Source: Nocardioides szechwanensis (lineage in GTDB: Bacteria; Actinomycetota; Actinomycetes; Propionibacteriales; Nocardioidaceae). Taken from it: DNA of 64,000 nucleotides. How positions within the stretch are numbered: position 1 is the first letter of the stretch; every line of letters starts with the position of its first letter. The stretch spans positions 310,001 to 374,000 of the forward strand of contig NZ_FNIC01000004.1 in assembly GCF_900103935.1 (NCBI RefSeq). Reading direction: 5' to 3'. Below, in pieces: positions 18,355-26,426 of the stretch. A model generated the notes under the pieces. It made no database searches and was not told where the DNA came from. It worked only from the letters and a program-made list of their open reading frames with translations. The translations under genes were made by a program, and so were the position numbers.

Positions 18355-18719
18355 GAGGCTGCTCCCTGCTTCTGCTGCTCGGCCGTCTGGCGATCGGGCG
18401 TCTGGTGGTCGAGGAGGGCGGAGACGGTGTCGGAGAAGGTCGCCCAGTCCTTGGTCTGCTGCGCGAGCTGGGTGCGCCCGATCGGGGTGATCCCGTAGTA
18501 CTTGCGGTGCGGCCCCTCGTCGGAGGGCACGACGTACGACGTGAGGGCGCCCGCCGCGTAGAGGCGGCGCAGCGTGCCGTAGACCGAGGCGTCGCCGACC
18601 TCGGTCAGGCCGCCGGCGCGCAGGCGTCGGAGCACGTCGTAGCCGTAGCCGTCGTCGTCCTCCACGACGGCGAGCACCGCCAGGTCGAGCACGCCCTTGA
18701 GGAGCTGGGTGGTGTCCAT
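18351..18719 (-). CDS. PadR family transcriptional regulator
   Basis: A 122-residue winged-helix regulator starting at ATG 18719 (MDTTQLLKGVLDLAVLAVVE); the frame extends to 18770 but that stretch covers the operator. Recognition and wing regions: GYGYDVLRRLRAGGLTEVGD, ASVYGTLRRLYAAGALTSYV, GPHRKYYGITPIGR. It likely represses its own two-gene operon with the HAAS membrane protein through the inverted repeat at 18728-18752, and is released by an unknown ligand. Confidence 0.92.
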   Translation of the reverse strand: MDTTQLLKGVLDLAVLAVVEDDDGYGYDVLRRLRAGGLTEVGDASVYGTLRRLYAAGALTSYVVPSDEGPHRKYYGITPIGRTQLAQQTKDWATFSDTVSALLDHQTPDRQTAEQQKQGAAS

Positions 18720-18727
18720 GCACCGCA

Positions 18728-18752
18728 CACTACTGCGCAACCCGCAGTAGTG
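18728..18752. promoter_or_regulatory. Inverted repeat, likely PadR operator
   Basis: CACTACTGCG (18728-18737), loop CAACC, CGCAGTAGTG (18743-18752): exact 10-bp arms eight bases upstream of the padR start codon. Size and position fit autorepression by the adjacent PadR protein. Confidence 0.7.
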
Positions 18753-18805
18753 CGAGCAACGAAGCAGCACCCGGCGCGTCGCGGGGCGCTGAGGTCCGAA
18801 ATGAG

Positions 18806-18839
18806 GAGGACCCCCCCGGCCGGCGGCCAGGGGGTCCTC
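18806..18839. terminator. Hairpin terminator after the small membrane protein gene
   Basis: GAGGACCCCC (18806-18815) pairs exactly with GGGGGTCCTC (18830-18839). It lies 16 bases beyond the stop of the leftward small gene, and on that strand is followed by CTCATTTCG, a short T-containing stretch. Confidence 0.65.
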
Positions 18840-18854
18840 GTCAGTGCGTGTGGA

Positions 18855-18998
18855 TCAATAGACCCGTCGGCGGGAGCCGCCGAGCGGGACGAGGTTCAGG
18901 ATCAGACCGACGACCAACAGGATCGCGCCGATCGTGGTGAGGATCGGAATCGATGCCACCAGCCCGATGATGAGCAGAATCAGACCAAGTACAACCAT
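18855..18998 (-). CDS. Small membrane protein of about 47 residues
   Basis: Begins MVVLGLILLIIGLVASIPIL and continues TTIGAILLVVGLILNLVPLG, ending GGSRRRVY. These are two hydrophobic helices and a basic tail, a common actinobacterial small protein type with no known role. ATG 18998 gives the family-like start. ATG 19010 (MVFPMVVLG) is also possible; a GAGAGG element lies directly before 19010 and 12 bases before 18998, so it does not settle the choice. A hairpin terminator follows. Confidence 0.7.
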   Translation of the reverse strand: MVVLGLILLIIGLVASIPILTTIGAILLVVGLILNLVPLGGSRRRVY

Positions 18999-19134
18999 GG
19001 GGAAAACCATCCTCTCGAAATGTGTCACTCGAAGCATGGCCCCCGACGTGGTGTGCCCGAACCACCCGCGCGGGTGGTTTCGTCCGTTGAACGGGTGGGT
19101 AAGGGCGAAAATCGTCGTAAAACGAACGGTTTAA

Positions 19135-20013
19135 CTACTGATCCTGTAACGCTTCGATCGCCTCGTGGATCGCGAGCGTGCGCTGGGCCGACTCGACGTG
19201 GAGGTTCTCCACCATCTTGTTCTGGTAGGTGACGACTCCGCTGCCCTTGCCGTCCTCCCACGCCGCGAGCATGCCGCGGGCGTCCTCGACGGCCTGCTCC
19301 GACGGGGCGAACTGCTCGTTGGCGGGCACGACCTGTCCCGGGTGGATCAGGGTCTTGCCGTCGAAGCCCATCTCGCGGCCCTGGCGGCACTCGTCGAGGA
19401 AGCCCGCGTCGTTCTTCACGTCGTTGTAGACGCCGTCCAGGATCGCGATCCCGGCCGCGCGGGCGGCGAGCAGCGACAGCGACAGCGACGTGAGCAGCGG
19501 CGCCCGGCCGGGCACGTGCTCGGCGTAGAGCTCCTTGACCAGGTCGTTGGTGCCCATGACGAGCACCGCGAGCCGGTCGGAGGCGGCGGCGAGCTCACGC
19601 ACGTTGAAGATCGCTTCGGGCGTCTCGACCATCGCCCACAGGCGGGTGTGGTCGGGCGCCCCGGCCTTCTCGAGGGCGGCGACCAGGGAGCGCACCTCGT
19701 CGGCGCTGTTGACCTTGGGTACGACGACGCCGGAGGGGCCGGCATGGGCGGCGGCGGCGATGTCGGCGTCGTGCCACTCGGTGCCGATCCCGTTGACGCG
19801 GATCGTGACCGTACGGCGTCCGTAGTCGCCCGATGCGGCGGCGGCGCAGGCCGACTCGCGGGCGGCCGGCTTGGCGTCGGGGGCGACGGCGTCCTCGAGG
19901 TCGAGGATCAGCCCGTCGCAGGCGATCGACTTGGCCTTCTCCAGCGCCCGCTCGTTGGAGCTGGGCATGTAGAGGACCGAGCGCAGCGGGGTGAACAGGC
20001 TCTGCTCAGTCAT
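19135..20013 (-). CDS. CitE-like HpcH/HpaI aldolase family lyase
   Basis: A 292-residue TIM-barrel lyase of the citrate lyase beta-subunit type. Signatures: RSVLYMPSSNERALEKAKSI (start), DGLILDLEDAVAPDAKP (acidic metal/CoA site), VTIRVNGIGTEWHDADI, VVVPKVNSADEV, AMVETPEAIFNV and FDGKTLIHPGQV. Such solo CitE proteins cleave CoA thioesters such as citramalyl-CoA or malyl-CoA. It begins one base after the stop of the upstream malyl-CoA-lyase-like gene, so both are made from one mRNA. Exact substrate cannot be read from sequence. Confidence 0.9.
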   Translation of the reverse strand: MTEQSLFTPLRSVLYMPSSNERALEKAKSIACDGLILDLEDAVAPDAKPAARESACAAAASGDYGRRTVTIRVNGIGTEWHDADIAAAAHAGPSGVVVPKVNSADEVRSLVAALEKAGAPDHTRLWAMVETPEAIFNVRELAAASDRLAVLVMGTNDLVKELYAEHVPGRAPLLTSLSLSLLAARAAGIAILDGVYNDVKNDAGFLDECRQGREMGFDGKTLIHPGQVVPANEQFAPSEQAVEDARGMLAAWEDGKGSGVVTYQNKMVENLHVESAQRTLAIHEAIEALQDQ

Positions 20014-20014
20014 C

Positions 20015-21109
20015 TCAGGCCTCCTCGTCGACGGTGATCGCGTCGTACTGCTTCTTCAGCTCGGGGTCGATCGCGGCGAGCTCCTCGGCGAGGCGCACCA
20101 TCACCAGGCACTGCTTGAGGGAGGCGTCGTCCTCCATCTTCCCGTCGAGCATCACCGCACCCGTGCCGTCGCCCATCGCGGCGACCACCCGGCGTGCGTG
20201 CAAGATGTCCTCGACGCTCGGGCTGAACACCCGGTTGGCGATCGCGATCTGCTTGGGGTGCAGGCTCCACGTGCCGACGCAGCCGAGCAGGAACGCGTTG
20301 CGGAACTGGTCTTCGCACGCGACCACGTCGGCGATGTCGCCGAACGGCCCGTAGTAGGGGTAGATGCCGTGCATCGCACACGCGTCGACCATGCGCGCGA
20401 TCGTGTAGTGCCACAGGTCCTGCTGGTAGGTCGCGCGGTGCGCCTCGAGGTTGGCGGTGCCGTCGACGCGGGGCGGGTCCTCGCGGACCAGGTAGCCCGG
20501 GTGACCTCCCCCGACGCGGGTGGTCTTCATCCGGCGGTCCGCGGCGAGGTCGGCCGGCCCCAGGGAGAGACCCTGCATGCGCGGGGAGGCCCCGCAGATC
20601 TCCTCGACGTTGGCGACGCCGCGCGCGGTCTCGAGGATGGCGTGGATCAGGATCGGCCGGTCGAGCCCGGCCTTGGCCTCGAGCTGCGCGAGCAGCCGGT
20701 CGACGTAGTGGATGTCCTCGGCGCCCTGCACCTTCGGCACCATGATCACGTCGAGCTTGCCGCCGATCGCCGGCACCAGCGTGGTCAGGTCGTCGAGCAC
20801 CCACGGGCTGTCGAGGGAGTTGATCCGGGTCCACAGCTGCGTCGGGCCGAAGTCAGTGGCTTTGGCGATCTTCACCAGGCCCTCACGGGCGGCGAGCTTG
20901 TTGTCGGCCTTGACGGCGTCCTCGAGGTTGCCCAGCAACACGTCGACGGTGCCGACCATGGCGGGGATCTTGGCCGCCATCTTCTCGTTGCTCGGGTCGA
21001 AGAAGTGGATCGCGCGGCTGGGCCGCGCGGGGATCTCGGTCAGGGGTGACGGAGCTCCCACCGCCAGCGGGCGGAAGAAGTCCTTGGCGCTACGCGAGGA
21101 ACCGGTCAT
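20015..21109 (-). CDS. mcl: L-malyl-CoA / beta-methylmalyl-CoA lyase family protein
   Basis: A 364-residue HpcH/HpaI aldolase that, from memory, follows the Chloroflexus malyl-CoA lyase along its length: [128 protein letters not shown] and [20 protein letters not shown]. It should cleave a malyl- or methylmalyl-CoA to glyoxylate plus acetyl- or propionyl-CoA (or act on citramalyl-CoA). It is followed after one base by a second, CitE-like paralog. No mesaconyl-CoA hydratase gene is nearby. Confidence 0.85.
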   Translation of the reverse strand: MTGSSRSAKDFFRPLAVGAPSPLTEIPARPSRAIHFFDPSNEKMAAKIPAMVGTVDVLLGNLEDAVKADNKLAAREGLVKIAKATDFGPTQLWTRINSLDSPWVLDDLTTLVPAIGGKLDVIMVPKVQGAEDIHYVDRLLAQLEAKAGLDRPILIHAILETARGVANVEEICGASPRMQGLSLGPADLAADRRMKTTRVGGGHPGYLVREDPPRVDGTANLEAHRATYQQDLWHYTIARMVDACAMHGIYPYYGPFGDIADVVACEDQFRNAFLLGCVGTWSLHPKQIAIANRVFSPSVEDILHARRVVAAMGDGTGAVMLDGKMEDDASLKQCLVMVRLAEELAAIDPELKKQYDAITVDEEA

Positions 21110-21161
21110 GCGCGGAAGTTATCAGCGCCTTCCCGGAGGCGGTATGACGGATCTCTCCCGG

Positions 21162-21704
21162 TCAGCGGCGGCGCTGCCACCACCGGCGTCGCGGCGGTGC
21201 CGGGTCAGGGGCGGCCTCCGCCGCCCGCGCCGTACGACGGTCGGCTCGTCGCTGCTGCCACGCGGCGACCGTCTCGTCGAGGTCGCGCGGCATCGTGATC
21301 AGGGGCGGCTGACCGTCCTGGGGCGAGTAGCGAGCGCGCATGACCCGGGCGTTGAAGTCCTCGACCTCACGGCGTACCTCCGCGTCGGCGAACAGCTGGT
21401 CGAGCCGGGCGTCGAGCTCGGCGTCGTCCTTGCGCAGCTGGAGCGACGGGGGCAGGACGGCGATCCGCTCCCGCTCGACGAGCTTCTTCAGCCACCAGTC
21501 CGGGTCGTGGCTGGAGCCCAGGTCCTTGAGCGGCTTGCCCGCACCGGGCAGGTCGTCGAACTCGCCCTTCGCCATCGCGACCCGGATCTGCTGGTCGACC
21601 CACGACGCCTGCTGGGCCATCCGGGCGGCGGCCGCGCTGCGCCCGGTCCGGTCGTCCTGGACCCGGGACCGGTCGGGCTTCTCCTGCTCAGGCTGGTCGC
21701 TCAT
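21162..21704 (-). CDS. DUF1992 (DnaJ-C28-like) domain protein
   Basis: About 180 residues from ATG 21704, where GGGGTG lies six bases upstream; ATG 21710 is the alternative. The DUF1992 core reads WVDQQIRVAMAKGEFDDLPG, AGKPLKDLGSSHDPDWWLKK, LVERERIAVLPPSLQLRKD, and VEDFNARVMRARYSP. The C-terminus is Arg/Pro-rich and basic (RRRWWQRRR). The domain is widespread, sometimes next to DnaJ domains, and has no established function. The MFS gene ends about 38 bases upstream on the same strand. Confidence 0.85.
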   Translation of the reverse strand: MSDQPEQEKPDRSRVQDDRTGRSAAAARMAQQASWVDQQIRVAMAKGEFDDLPGAGKPLKDLGSSHDPDWWLKKLVERERIAVLPPSLQLRKDDAELDARLDQLFADAEVRREVEDFNARVMRARYSPQDGQPPLITMPRDLDETVAAWQQRRADRRTARAAEAAPDPAPPRRRWWQRRR

Positions 21705-21741
21705 CGTCATCACCCCGGTCTCCAGGTTAGAAGGAGCCTGG

Positions 21742-23202
21742 TCACTCCTCGACCGGTGCGCCCTTGTCGGAGAAGGCGTGCTTGGGCGCGGCCAGCAGCG
21801 AGACCGCGGCGAGCAGCGCGGCCACGGAGCAGACCGCCCACACGGTGAGGTAGCCCGACAGCGGGGCCTCGGCCTCCGTGACGCCCTCGATCCCCTTGCT
21901 GGCAAGGGCGATCGCGAAGATCGAGGACGCGATCGCGCCGCCGACGGTCTTGGTCGCGTTGGTCATGCCGGTCGCGAAACCGGTGCGGTCGGGTGGCGCG
22001 GCGGCGGCCGCGGCGGCGGGCAGGGCGGCCACCAGCGCGCCCGAGCCGAGGCCGGCGATCGCCATGTTGAGCAGCGCCTGGCCGGTGCTGTCGTGGAACG
22101 GGATCCACAGCGCGTAGCCCAGCGCGACCAGCAGGCACGACACCATCAGTGCCCGTCGTACGCCGAGCCAGCGCGAGGTGAGCGGTAGCGTGAACGCCCC
22201 GATCGCCAGCGTGATCACGTAGACGCCGATCAGGGTCGAGACGAAGGCGGAGTCGGCGCCCAGGCCGTAGCCGCGCTCGGCCGGGTCGGCCTGCGCGAAC
22301 GTCGACAGCGGGATCTGCCCGCCGAGCACCGGGATGCCGAACAGGAACGCCGTCAGCTGCACGGGCCACTGCTTGGCGCTGGCCAGGAGCCGCACGTCGA
22401 CGATCGGGTCGGCCTGCCCGGACTCGTAGCGCCAGAAGGGCACGAGCGCCGCCAGACCGACGACCACGAGCGCCCAGGCCAAAATGCTGCCGACGCCGTC
22501 CAGCCGGAGTACGACGAAGCCACCCATGATCAGCCCGAGCGCGAGGGTGATCAGGGTCAGCCCGGTCCAGTCGATGCCTCCCGTGGCCTCACCGGGGGAG
22601 TTCTCGACGCCGACCAGGATCACGAAGAACACCGCGGTGACGACGATCGCGGGGATGGCGAGGATCAGGTTCATGTCGAGGGTGTCGACGAGCAGCCCGC
22701 TGCTCAGGGCGCCGACGATGACGGCGAGCTCCAGGGCGCCGACGAGCACGGCGGCGCCGCGCCGGGTGAGCAGCTCCTGGCGGCCGGAGTCGCGGGTGCG
22801 GCGGTGGATGATCGCCACCTCGAGCGGCAGCCACACGACGTAGGCGCCCTGGAGCGCCCAGCCGATCAGGAACGTCGAGAACGTCGGCGAGAAGGCCAGC
22901 GCCCACGAGCCCACCGCGGTGACCGCCGTCGAGAGCAGCAGCACCCGCTGGTGCCCGATCAGGTCGGCCAGCCGCGAGAGCAACGGCACACACAGGGCGC
23001 TCACGATCAGCTGCGCCGCCTCGAACCAGTTGACGTCGCCCTCGCTGATCGAGAGGTGGTCGGCGATCTGCGGGAAGATCGGCGTGTAGTAGCCCTGGAG
23101 CACGCCGCTGGCGACCTCCACCGCGACCAGGAAGCCGACGATCAGGCCGAGCCCCTGGACGGCGCCGCGGGTGTCGAGCCTCGGCGGTGTGGTGCTGCTC
23201 AT
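21742..23202 (-). CDS. MFS transporter, 14-TM drug/solute type
   Basis: A 486-residue protein with about 14 hydrophobic segments, typical of the DHA2-like major facilitator branch. It has the loop 2-3 motif variant RLADLIGHQRVLLLST and the segment GTGFATGMTNATKTVGGAIASS-like region near residue 420. Start ATG 23202 shares one base with the stop of the upstream M20 peptidase gene (TGATG), so the two are co-expressed. That suggests uptake or export of the peptidase's substrate or product, which is unknown. Confidence 0.88.
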   Translation of the reverse strand: MSSTTPPRLDTRGAVQGLGLIVGFLVAVEVASGVLQGYYTPIFPQIADHLSISEGDVNWFEAAQLIVSALCVPLLSRLADLIGHQRVLLLSTAVTAVGSWALAFSPTFSTFLIGWALQGAYVVWLPLEVAIIHRRTRDSGRQELLTRRGAAVLVGALELAVIVGALSSGLLVDTLDMNLILAIPAIVVTAVFFVILVGVENSPGEATGGIDWTGLTLITLALGLIMGGFVVLRLDGVGSILAWALVVVGLAALVPFWRYESGQADPIVDVRLLASAKQWPVQLTAFLFGIPVLGGQIPLSTFAQADPAERGYGLGADSAFVSTLIGVYVITLAIGAFTLPLTSRWLGVRRALMVSCLLVALGYALWIPFHDSTGQALLNMAIAGLGSGALVAALPAAAAAAAPPDRTGFATGMTNATKTVGGAIASSIFAIALASKGIEGVTEAEAPLSGYLTVWAVCSVAALLAAVSLLAAPKHAFSDKGAPVEE

Positions 23203-24539
23203 CAGTGGATCCTCTCGATCAGCCGCTGGTACCAGCGCACGCCGTCGACGAAGGCGTCGACACCGAGGTGCTCGTCGACAGCGTGGATGGACTGGCGCTG
23301 GGTCAAGGTCATCCGGAACGGGGCGAAGCGGTAGACGCGCTCGCAGATCCCGGTGAAGAAGCGGGAGTCGGTGGCGGCCATCATCACGTAGGGCGCGGGT
23401 ACGGCGTCGGGGAAGACCTCGGTGATCGTCGACTCCAGCAGCGCGAACGCGTCGTCCATCGGCGAGACCGGGCTGGGCTCGCAGCTCTCGATCACGTCCA
23501 GGTGCACCTCGTCGTCGGCGATCACCGTGCGCAGGTGGGTGAGGACGTCGGCGATCGTGTCGCCGACCATGATCCGGATGTTGACGCCGGCCTTGGCAGT
23601 CGCGGCGATCACGTTGAGCGCGGGGGCGCCGGACAGCGTGGTGACCGCGAACGTCGTGCGGGTCATCGCACTCGTCTCGGGTCCGGCGGCCAGCAGCGCG
23701 CGGGTGAGGAGCGGCTTGATCCGGGCGGCGTTGGCGAACACCGGGCGCAGCGCCAGGGGGCCGTGCGGCGCCATCCGGCGGAACAGCTCGATCGTCGGGT
23801 CCGGCGTGCGAGGGGCCATCGGCGCCCGGTCGAGCCGGACGATGGCGCGCGCGATCCGCGCGGTCGGGCCCATCCGGGCCGGCGTGCTCGCGTGCCCGCC
23901 GCGGCCCTCGACCCGCAGCTCGACCGACGTGTTGCCCTTCTCGGTCAGCCCGATGACGCCGATCGGGGCGGCCACGCCGGGGAACGCCTGGCTGGCGACC
24001 GCCCCGCCCTCGTCGAGCACGAACCAGGGCCGTACGCCGCGGCGTACCAGCTCCTCGACGGCGAGCGGTGCGGCCTCACCCGACACCTCCTCGTCGCAGC
24101 CGAACGACAGCCAGACGTCCTGGGCGGGGGTGAAGCCCCGCTCGAGCAGGGTCTCGACTGCCTCGCAGATGGCGACCAGGGAGCCCTTGTCGTCGAGCGT
24201 GCCGCGGCCCCAGATCTGGCCGTCGACGATCTCGCCGCTGAAGGGCGGGTGCTGCCAGGTGCCCTCGACGGGTACGACGTCGAGGTGGGCCATCAGCACG
24301 ACCGGCCGCTCGTCGCTCGCGCCCGGCCAGTGGAAGAGCAGGCCGTGCGTGTGGATCCGGGTCAGCTCGAGGGACTCGTGCAGCACCGGGAACTGGCGGG
24401 CCAGCTCGGCCACGAAGTCGTCGAAGGCGGCGGTGTCGACGAGGGCCAGGTCGCGGTTGCTGACGGTGGGGATCCGGACCAGCGCCTGGAGCTTGGAGAC
24501 GGCGCGCGACGGCTCGGGCTCACCCTCCCTCAAGGACAT
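23202..24539 (-). CDS. M20/M25/M40 family metallopeptidase, carboxypeptidase S-like
   Basis: A 445-residue two-domain zinc peptidase. Metal-binding regions are VVLMAHLDVVPVEGTWQHPP (H, D), GRGTLDDKGSL (bridging Asp), FGCDEEVSGEAA (catalytic Glu pair), FVLDEGGAV, and the final His near QRQSIHAVDEHLGVD. The dimerisation domain starts at EKGNTSVELRVEGRGGHAST. The pattern fits the Cps1/Gly-X carboxypeptidase branch. No signal peptide, so it is cytoplasmic. It is translationally linked to an MFS transporter. Confidence 0.9.
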   Translation of the reverse strand: MSLREGEPEPSRAVSKLQALVRIPTVSNRDLALVDTAAFDDFVAELARQFPVLHESLELTRIHTHGLLFHWPGASDERPVVLMAHLDVVPVEGTWQHPPFSGEIVDGQIWGRGTLDDKGSLVAICEAVETLLERGFTPAQDVWLSFGCDEEVSGEAAPLAVEELVRRGVRPWFVLDEGGAVASQAFPGVAAPIGVIGLTEKGNTSVELRVEGRGGHASTPARMGPTARIARAIVRLDRAPMAPRTPDPTIELFRRMAPHGPLALRPVFANAARIKPLLTRALLAAGPETSAMTRTTFAVTTLSGAPALNVIAATAKAGVNIRIMVGDTIADVLTHLRTVIADDEVHLDVIESCEPSPVSPMDDAFALLESTITEVFPDAVPAPYVMMAATDSRFFTGICERVYRFAPFRMTLTQRQSIHAVDEHLGVDAFVDGVRWYQRLIERIH

Positions 24540-24556
24540 GGGCGGAGGCTACTCGC

Positions 24557-25174
24557 TCAGGTCGGCCCGTGTGCCCAGTTGCCGTGATGCACGAGGTCGG
24601 TCCACGGGACGCGTGATCGGCGGGCCGGCGAGCCGGCGTTGCCGGTGTCGGGCAGGCGGTGGCCGAGCGTGATCACGCCGATCGGGTCGTAGTCGTCGGG
24701 GATGCCGAACTCCGCTCGCAGCCGCGGCTCGTTGGCCTTGAACACCCCGAAGAAGCAGGCGCCCAGGCCGGCGTCGGTCGCGGTCTGGAGGATCAGCAGC
24801 GAAGCCATCGCGGTGTCCATGTGCCAGAACGGCATCGGCCAGCGCGCCTCGTCGCGGTCGGTCCAGCCCTTGTCCGGCTGGGCGTAGCGGTCGAGGTAGG
24901 CCGCCCGGCTCGAGCACGGCACGATCACCACGGGTGCCGTCATCAGGCCCCGCAGCCACTCGTCGGGGTCGTCGACGCTGTCGGTGGAGGCCCGCCAGAA
25001 CCGGCGTACGTCGTCGGGCTGGTCGAGCCTCAGGAATGCCCAGCCCTGGCTGAACCCGGCGCTCGGGGCGTGGGTGGCGTTGTCGAGCGCCCGGTCCACG
25101 ATCGCCGGGTCGACCGGCCGGTCGTCGTACTTGCGGACCATTCTGCGGCGCCGGACGACGTCCTGGAACTCCAT
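24557..25174 (-). CDS. Nitroreductase family flavoprotein
   Basis: About 205 residues from ATG 25174 (MEFQDVVRRRRMVRKYDDRP); the frame extends to 25198 but this is the family start. RRRRMVRKY is the FMN phosphate-binding start, THAPSAGFSQGWAFLRLDQP and DAGLGACFFGVF follow as in NfsA/FRase-type nitroreductases, and IGVITLGHRLPD ends the fold. Substrate is unknown. The gene is divergent from the M20/hutF/hutI genes with only 22 bases between starts, so the promoters must overlap. Confidence 0.9.
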   Translation of the reverse strand: MEFQDVVRRRRMVRKYDDRPVDPAIVDRALDNATHAPSAGFSQGWAFLRLDQPDDVRRFWRASTDSVDDPDEWLRGLMTAPVVIVPCSSRAAYLDRYAQPDKGWTDRDEARWPMPFWHMDTAMASLLILQTATDAGLGACFFGVFKANEPRLRAEFGIPDDYDPIGVITLGHRLPDTGNAGSPARRSRVPWTDLVHHGNWAHGPT

Positions 25175-25196
25175 AGGGGCCAGTATGGGACGCACC

Positions 25197-26426
25197 ATGA
25201 CTGACGACTTCGAGCGGATGTGGGCCGACCTGACGCCGATCGGGCGGTCGGCCGCCTCCGGTGGCTACTTCCGCCAGCCCTTCCTGGGCGCCGAGACCGA
25301 GCTGCGGGCGTGGTTCGTGGAGCAGGCTGTCGCCCGCGGACTCGACGTCGAGGCCGACGGGGTCGGCAACGTCGTCGCCTGGTGGGACCCGCCGGTGGGG
25401 GTCGGCTCGGAGGCGGGGACCGCGGTGCTGACCGGCTCGCACCTCGACTCGGTGCTCGACGGCGGTGCGTACGACGGTCCGCTCGGCGTGGTCTCCGCGC
25501 TGGCGGCGGTCGACCTGCTGCGCTCGCGGGGCTTCGTGCCCGGGCGGCGGATCGGGGTGTCGGTGTTCGCCGAGGAGGAGGGCTCGCGCTTCGGGCTGGC
25601 CTGCCTGGGCTCGCGGCTCGCGGCGGGTGCGCTGTCGTGGGGTGATGCCCGCGAGCTGCGGGACCGCTCCGGAGTCGCGCTGCCGGACGCGCTGTCGGCC
25701 GTCGGGTTGGCCGGTGAGTCCGTGCTGTCGCTGGCTGACGTGGGGACGTTCGTGGAGCTGCACGTCGAGCAGGGCCGCGACCTGGTCGACCGCGGCGCCC
25801 CGGTGGGCATCGCCAGTGGGATCTGGCCGCACGGGCGCTGGCGCTTCGACTTCGCCGGGGAGGCCAACCACGCCGGGACCACCCGGATGGAGGACCGCGC
25901 CGACCCGATGCTGACCTACGCGATGACCGCGCTCGCGGCCAACAAGCAGGCGCGGCTGGCCGGGGCGCGGGCGACGTTCGGCCGGGTAGAGGTGACGCCC
26001 AACGGAACCAACGCGGTGCCGTCCCGGGTGGTGGCGTGGCTGGATGCGCGCTGCTCGTCGGACGAGGCGCTCGCCGGGCTCGTGGAGGCGGTGTCCCGTC
26101 AGGGGCTCGACCGGGCCGGGCGGGACGGGACGTCCTTGGAGGTCACCGCCGAGTCGGTGTCGTCGTCGGTGGTCTTCGACGCCGGGCTGGCTGCTTCCCT
26201 GGCCGCCGACCACGAGGGCGGCGACTGGCCGGTGCTCCCCACCCAGGCCGGCCACGACGCCGGCATCCTCTCCGCCGCGGGCATCCCGTCGGCGATGCTC
26301 TTCGTCCGCAACCCGACCGGCGTCTCCCACTCACCGGCCGAGTCGGCGCAGATGTCCGACTGCCTGGTGGGCGTCTCGGCGCTCGCCGACACCCTCGAGC
26401 GGCTCGCCCAGGGAGGGGCGCGGTGA
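25197..26426 (+). CDS. M20-family amidohydrolase (allantoate/N-carbamoyl amino acid hydrolase type), probable N-formylglutamate hydrolase
   Basis: A 409-residue zinc enzyme. Metal and catalytic motifs: LTGSHLDSVLDGGAYDGPLG (H, D), FAEEEGSRFG (E-E), FVELHVEQGRDL (H), and GVSHSPAESA (last H). The dimerisation domain has GEANHAGTTRMEDRADPM, as in allantoate amidohydrolases and N-carbamoyl-L-amino acid hydrolases. It overlaps hutF by four bases and is followed by hutI. Histidine breakdown through HutF makes N-formyl-L-glutamate, yet no hutG deformylase is present in the window. The context therefore suggests this enzyme removes the formyl group; this is an inference. Confidence 0.88.
   Translation: MTDDFERMWADLTPIGRSAASGGYFRQPFLGAETELRAWFVEQAVARGLDVEADGVGNVVAWWDPPVGVGSEAGTAVLTGSHLDSVLDGGAYDGPLGVVSALAAVDLLRSRGFVPGRRIGVSVFAEEEGSRFGLACLGSRLAAGALSWGDARELRDRSGVALPDALSAVGLAGESVLSLADVGTFVELHVEQGRDLVDRGAPVGIASGIWPHGRWRFDFAGEANHAGTTRMEDRADPMLTYAMTALAANKQARLAGARATFGRVEVTPNGTNAVPSRVVAWLDARCSSDEALAGLVEAVSRQGLDRAGRDGTSLEVTAESVSSSVVFDAGLAASLAADHEGGDWPVLPTQAGHDAGILSAAGIPSAMLFVRNPTGVSHSPAESAQMSDCLVGVSALADTLERLAQGGAR

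Noticed and set aside
18351..18770. PadR start at 18770
   Set aside because: The added residues (about 17) cover the inverted repeat operator and do not resemble the family N-terminus; ATG 18719 does.
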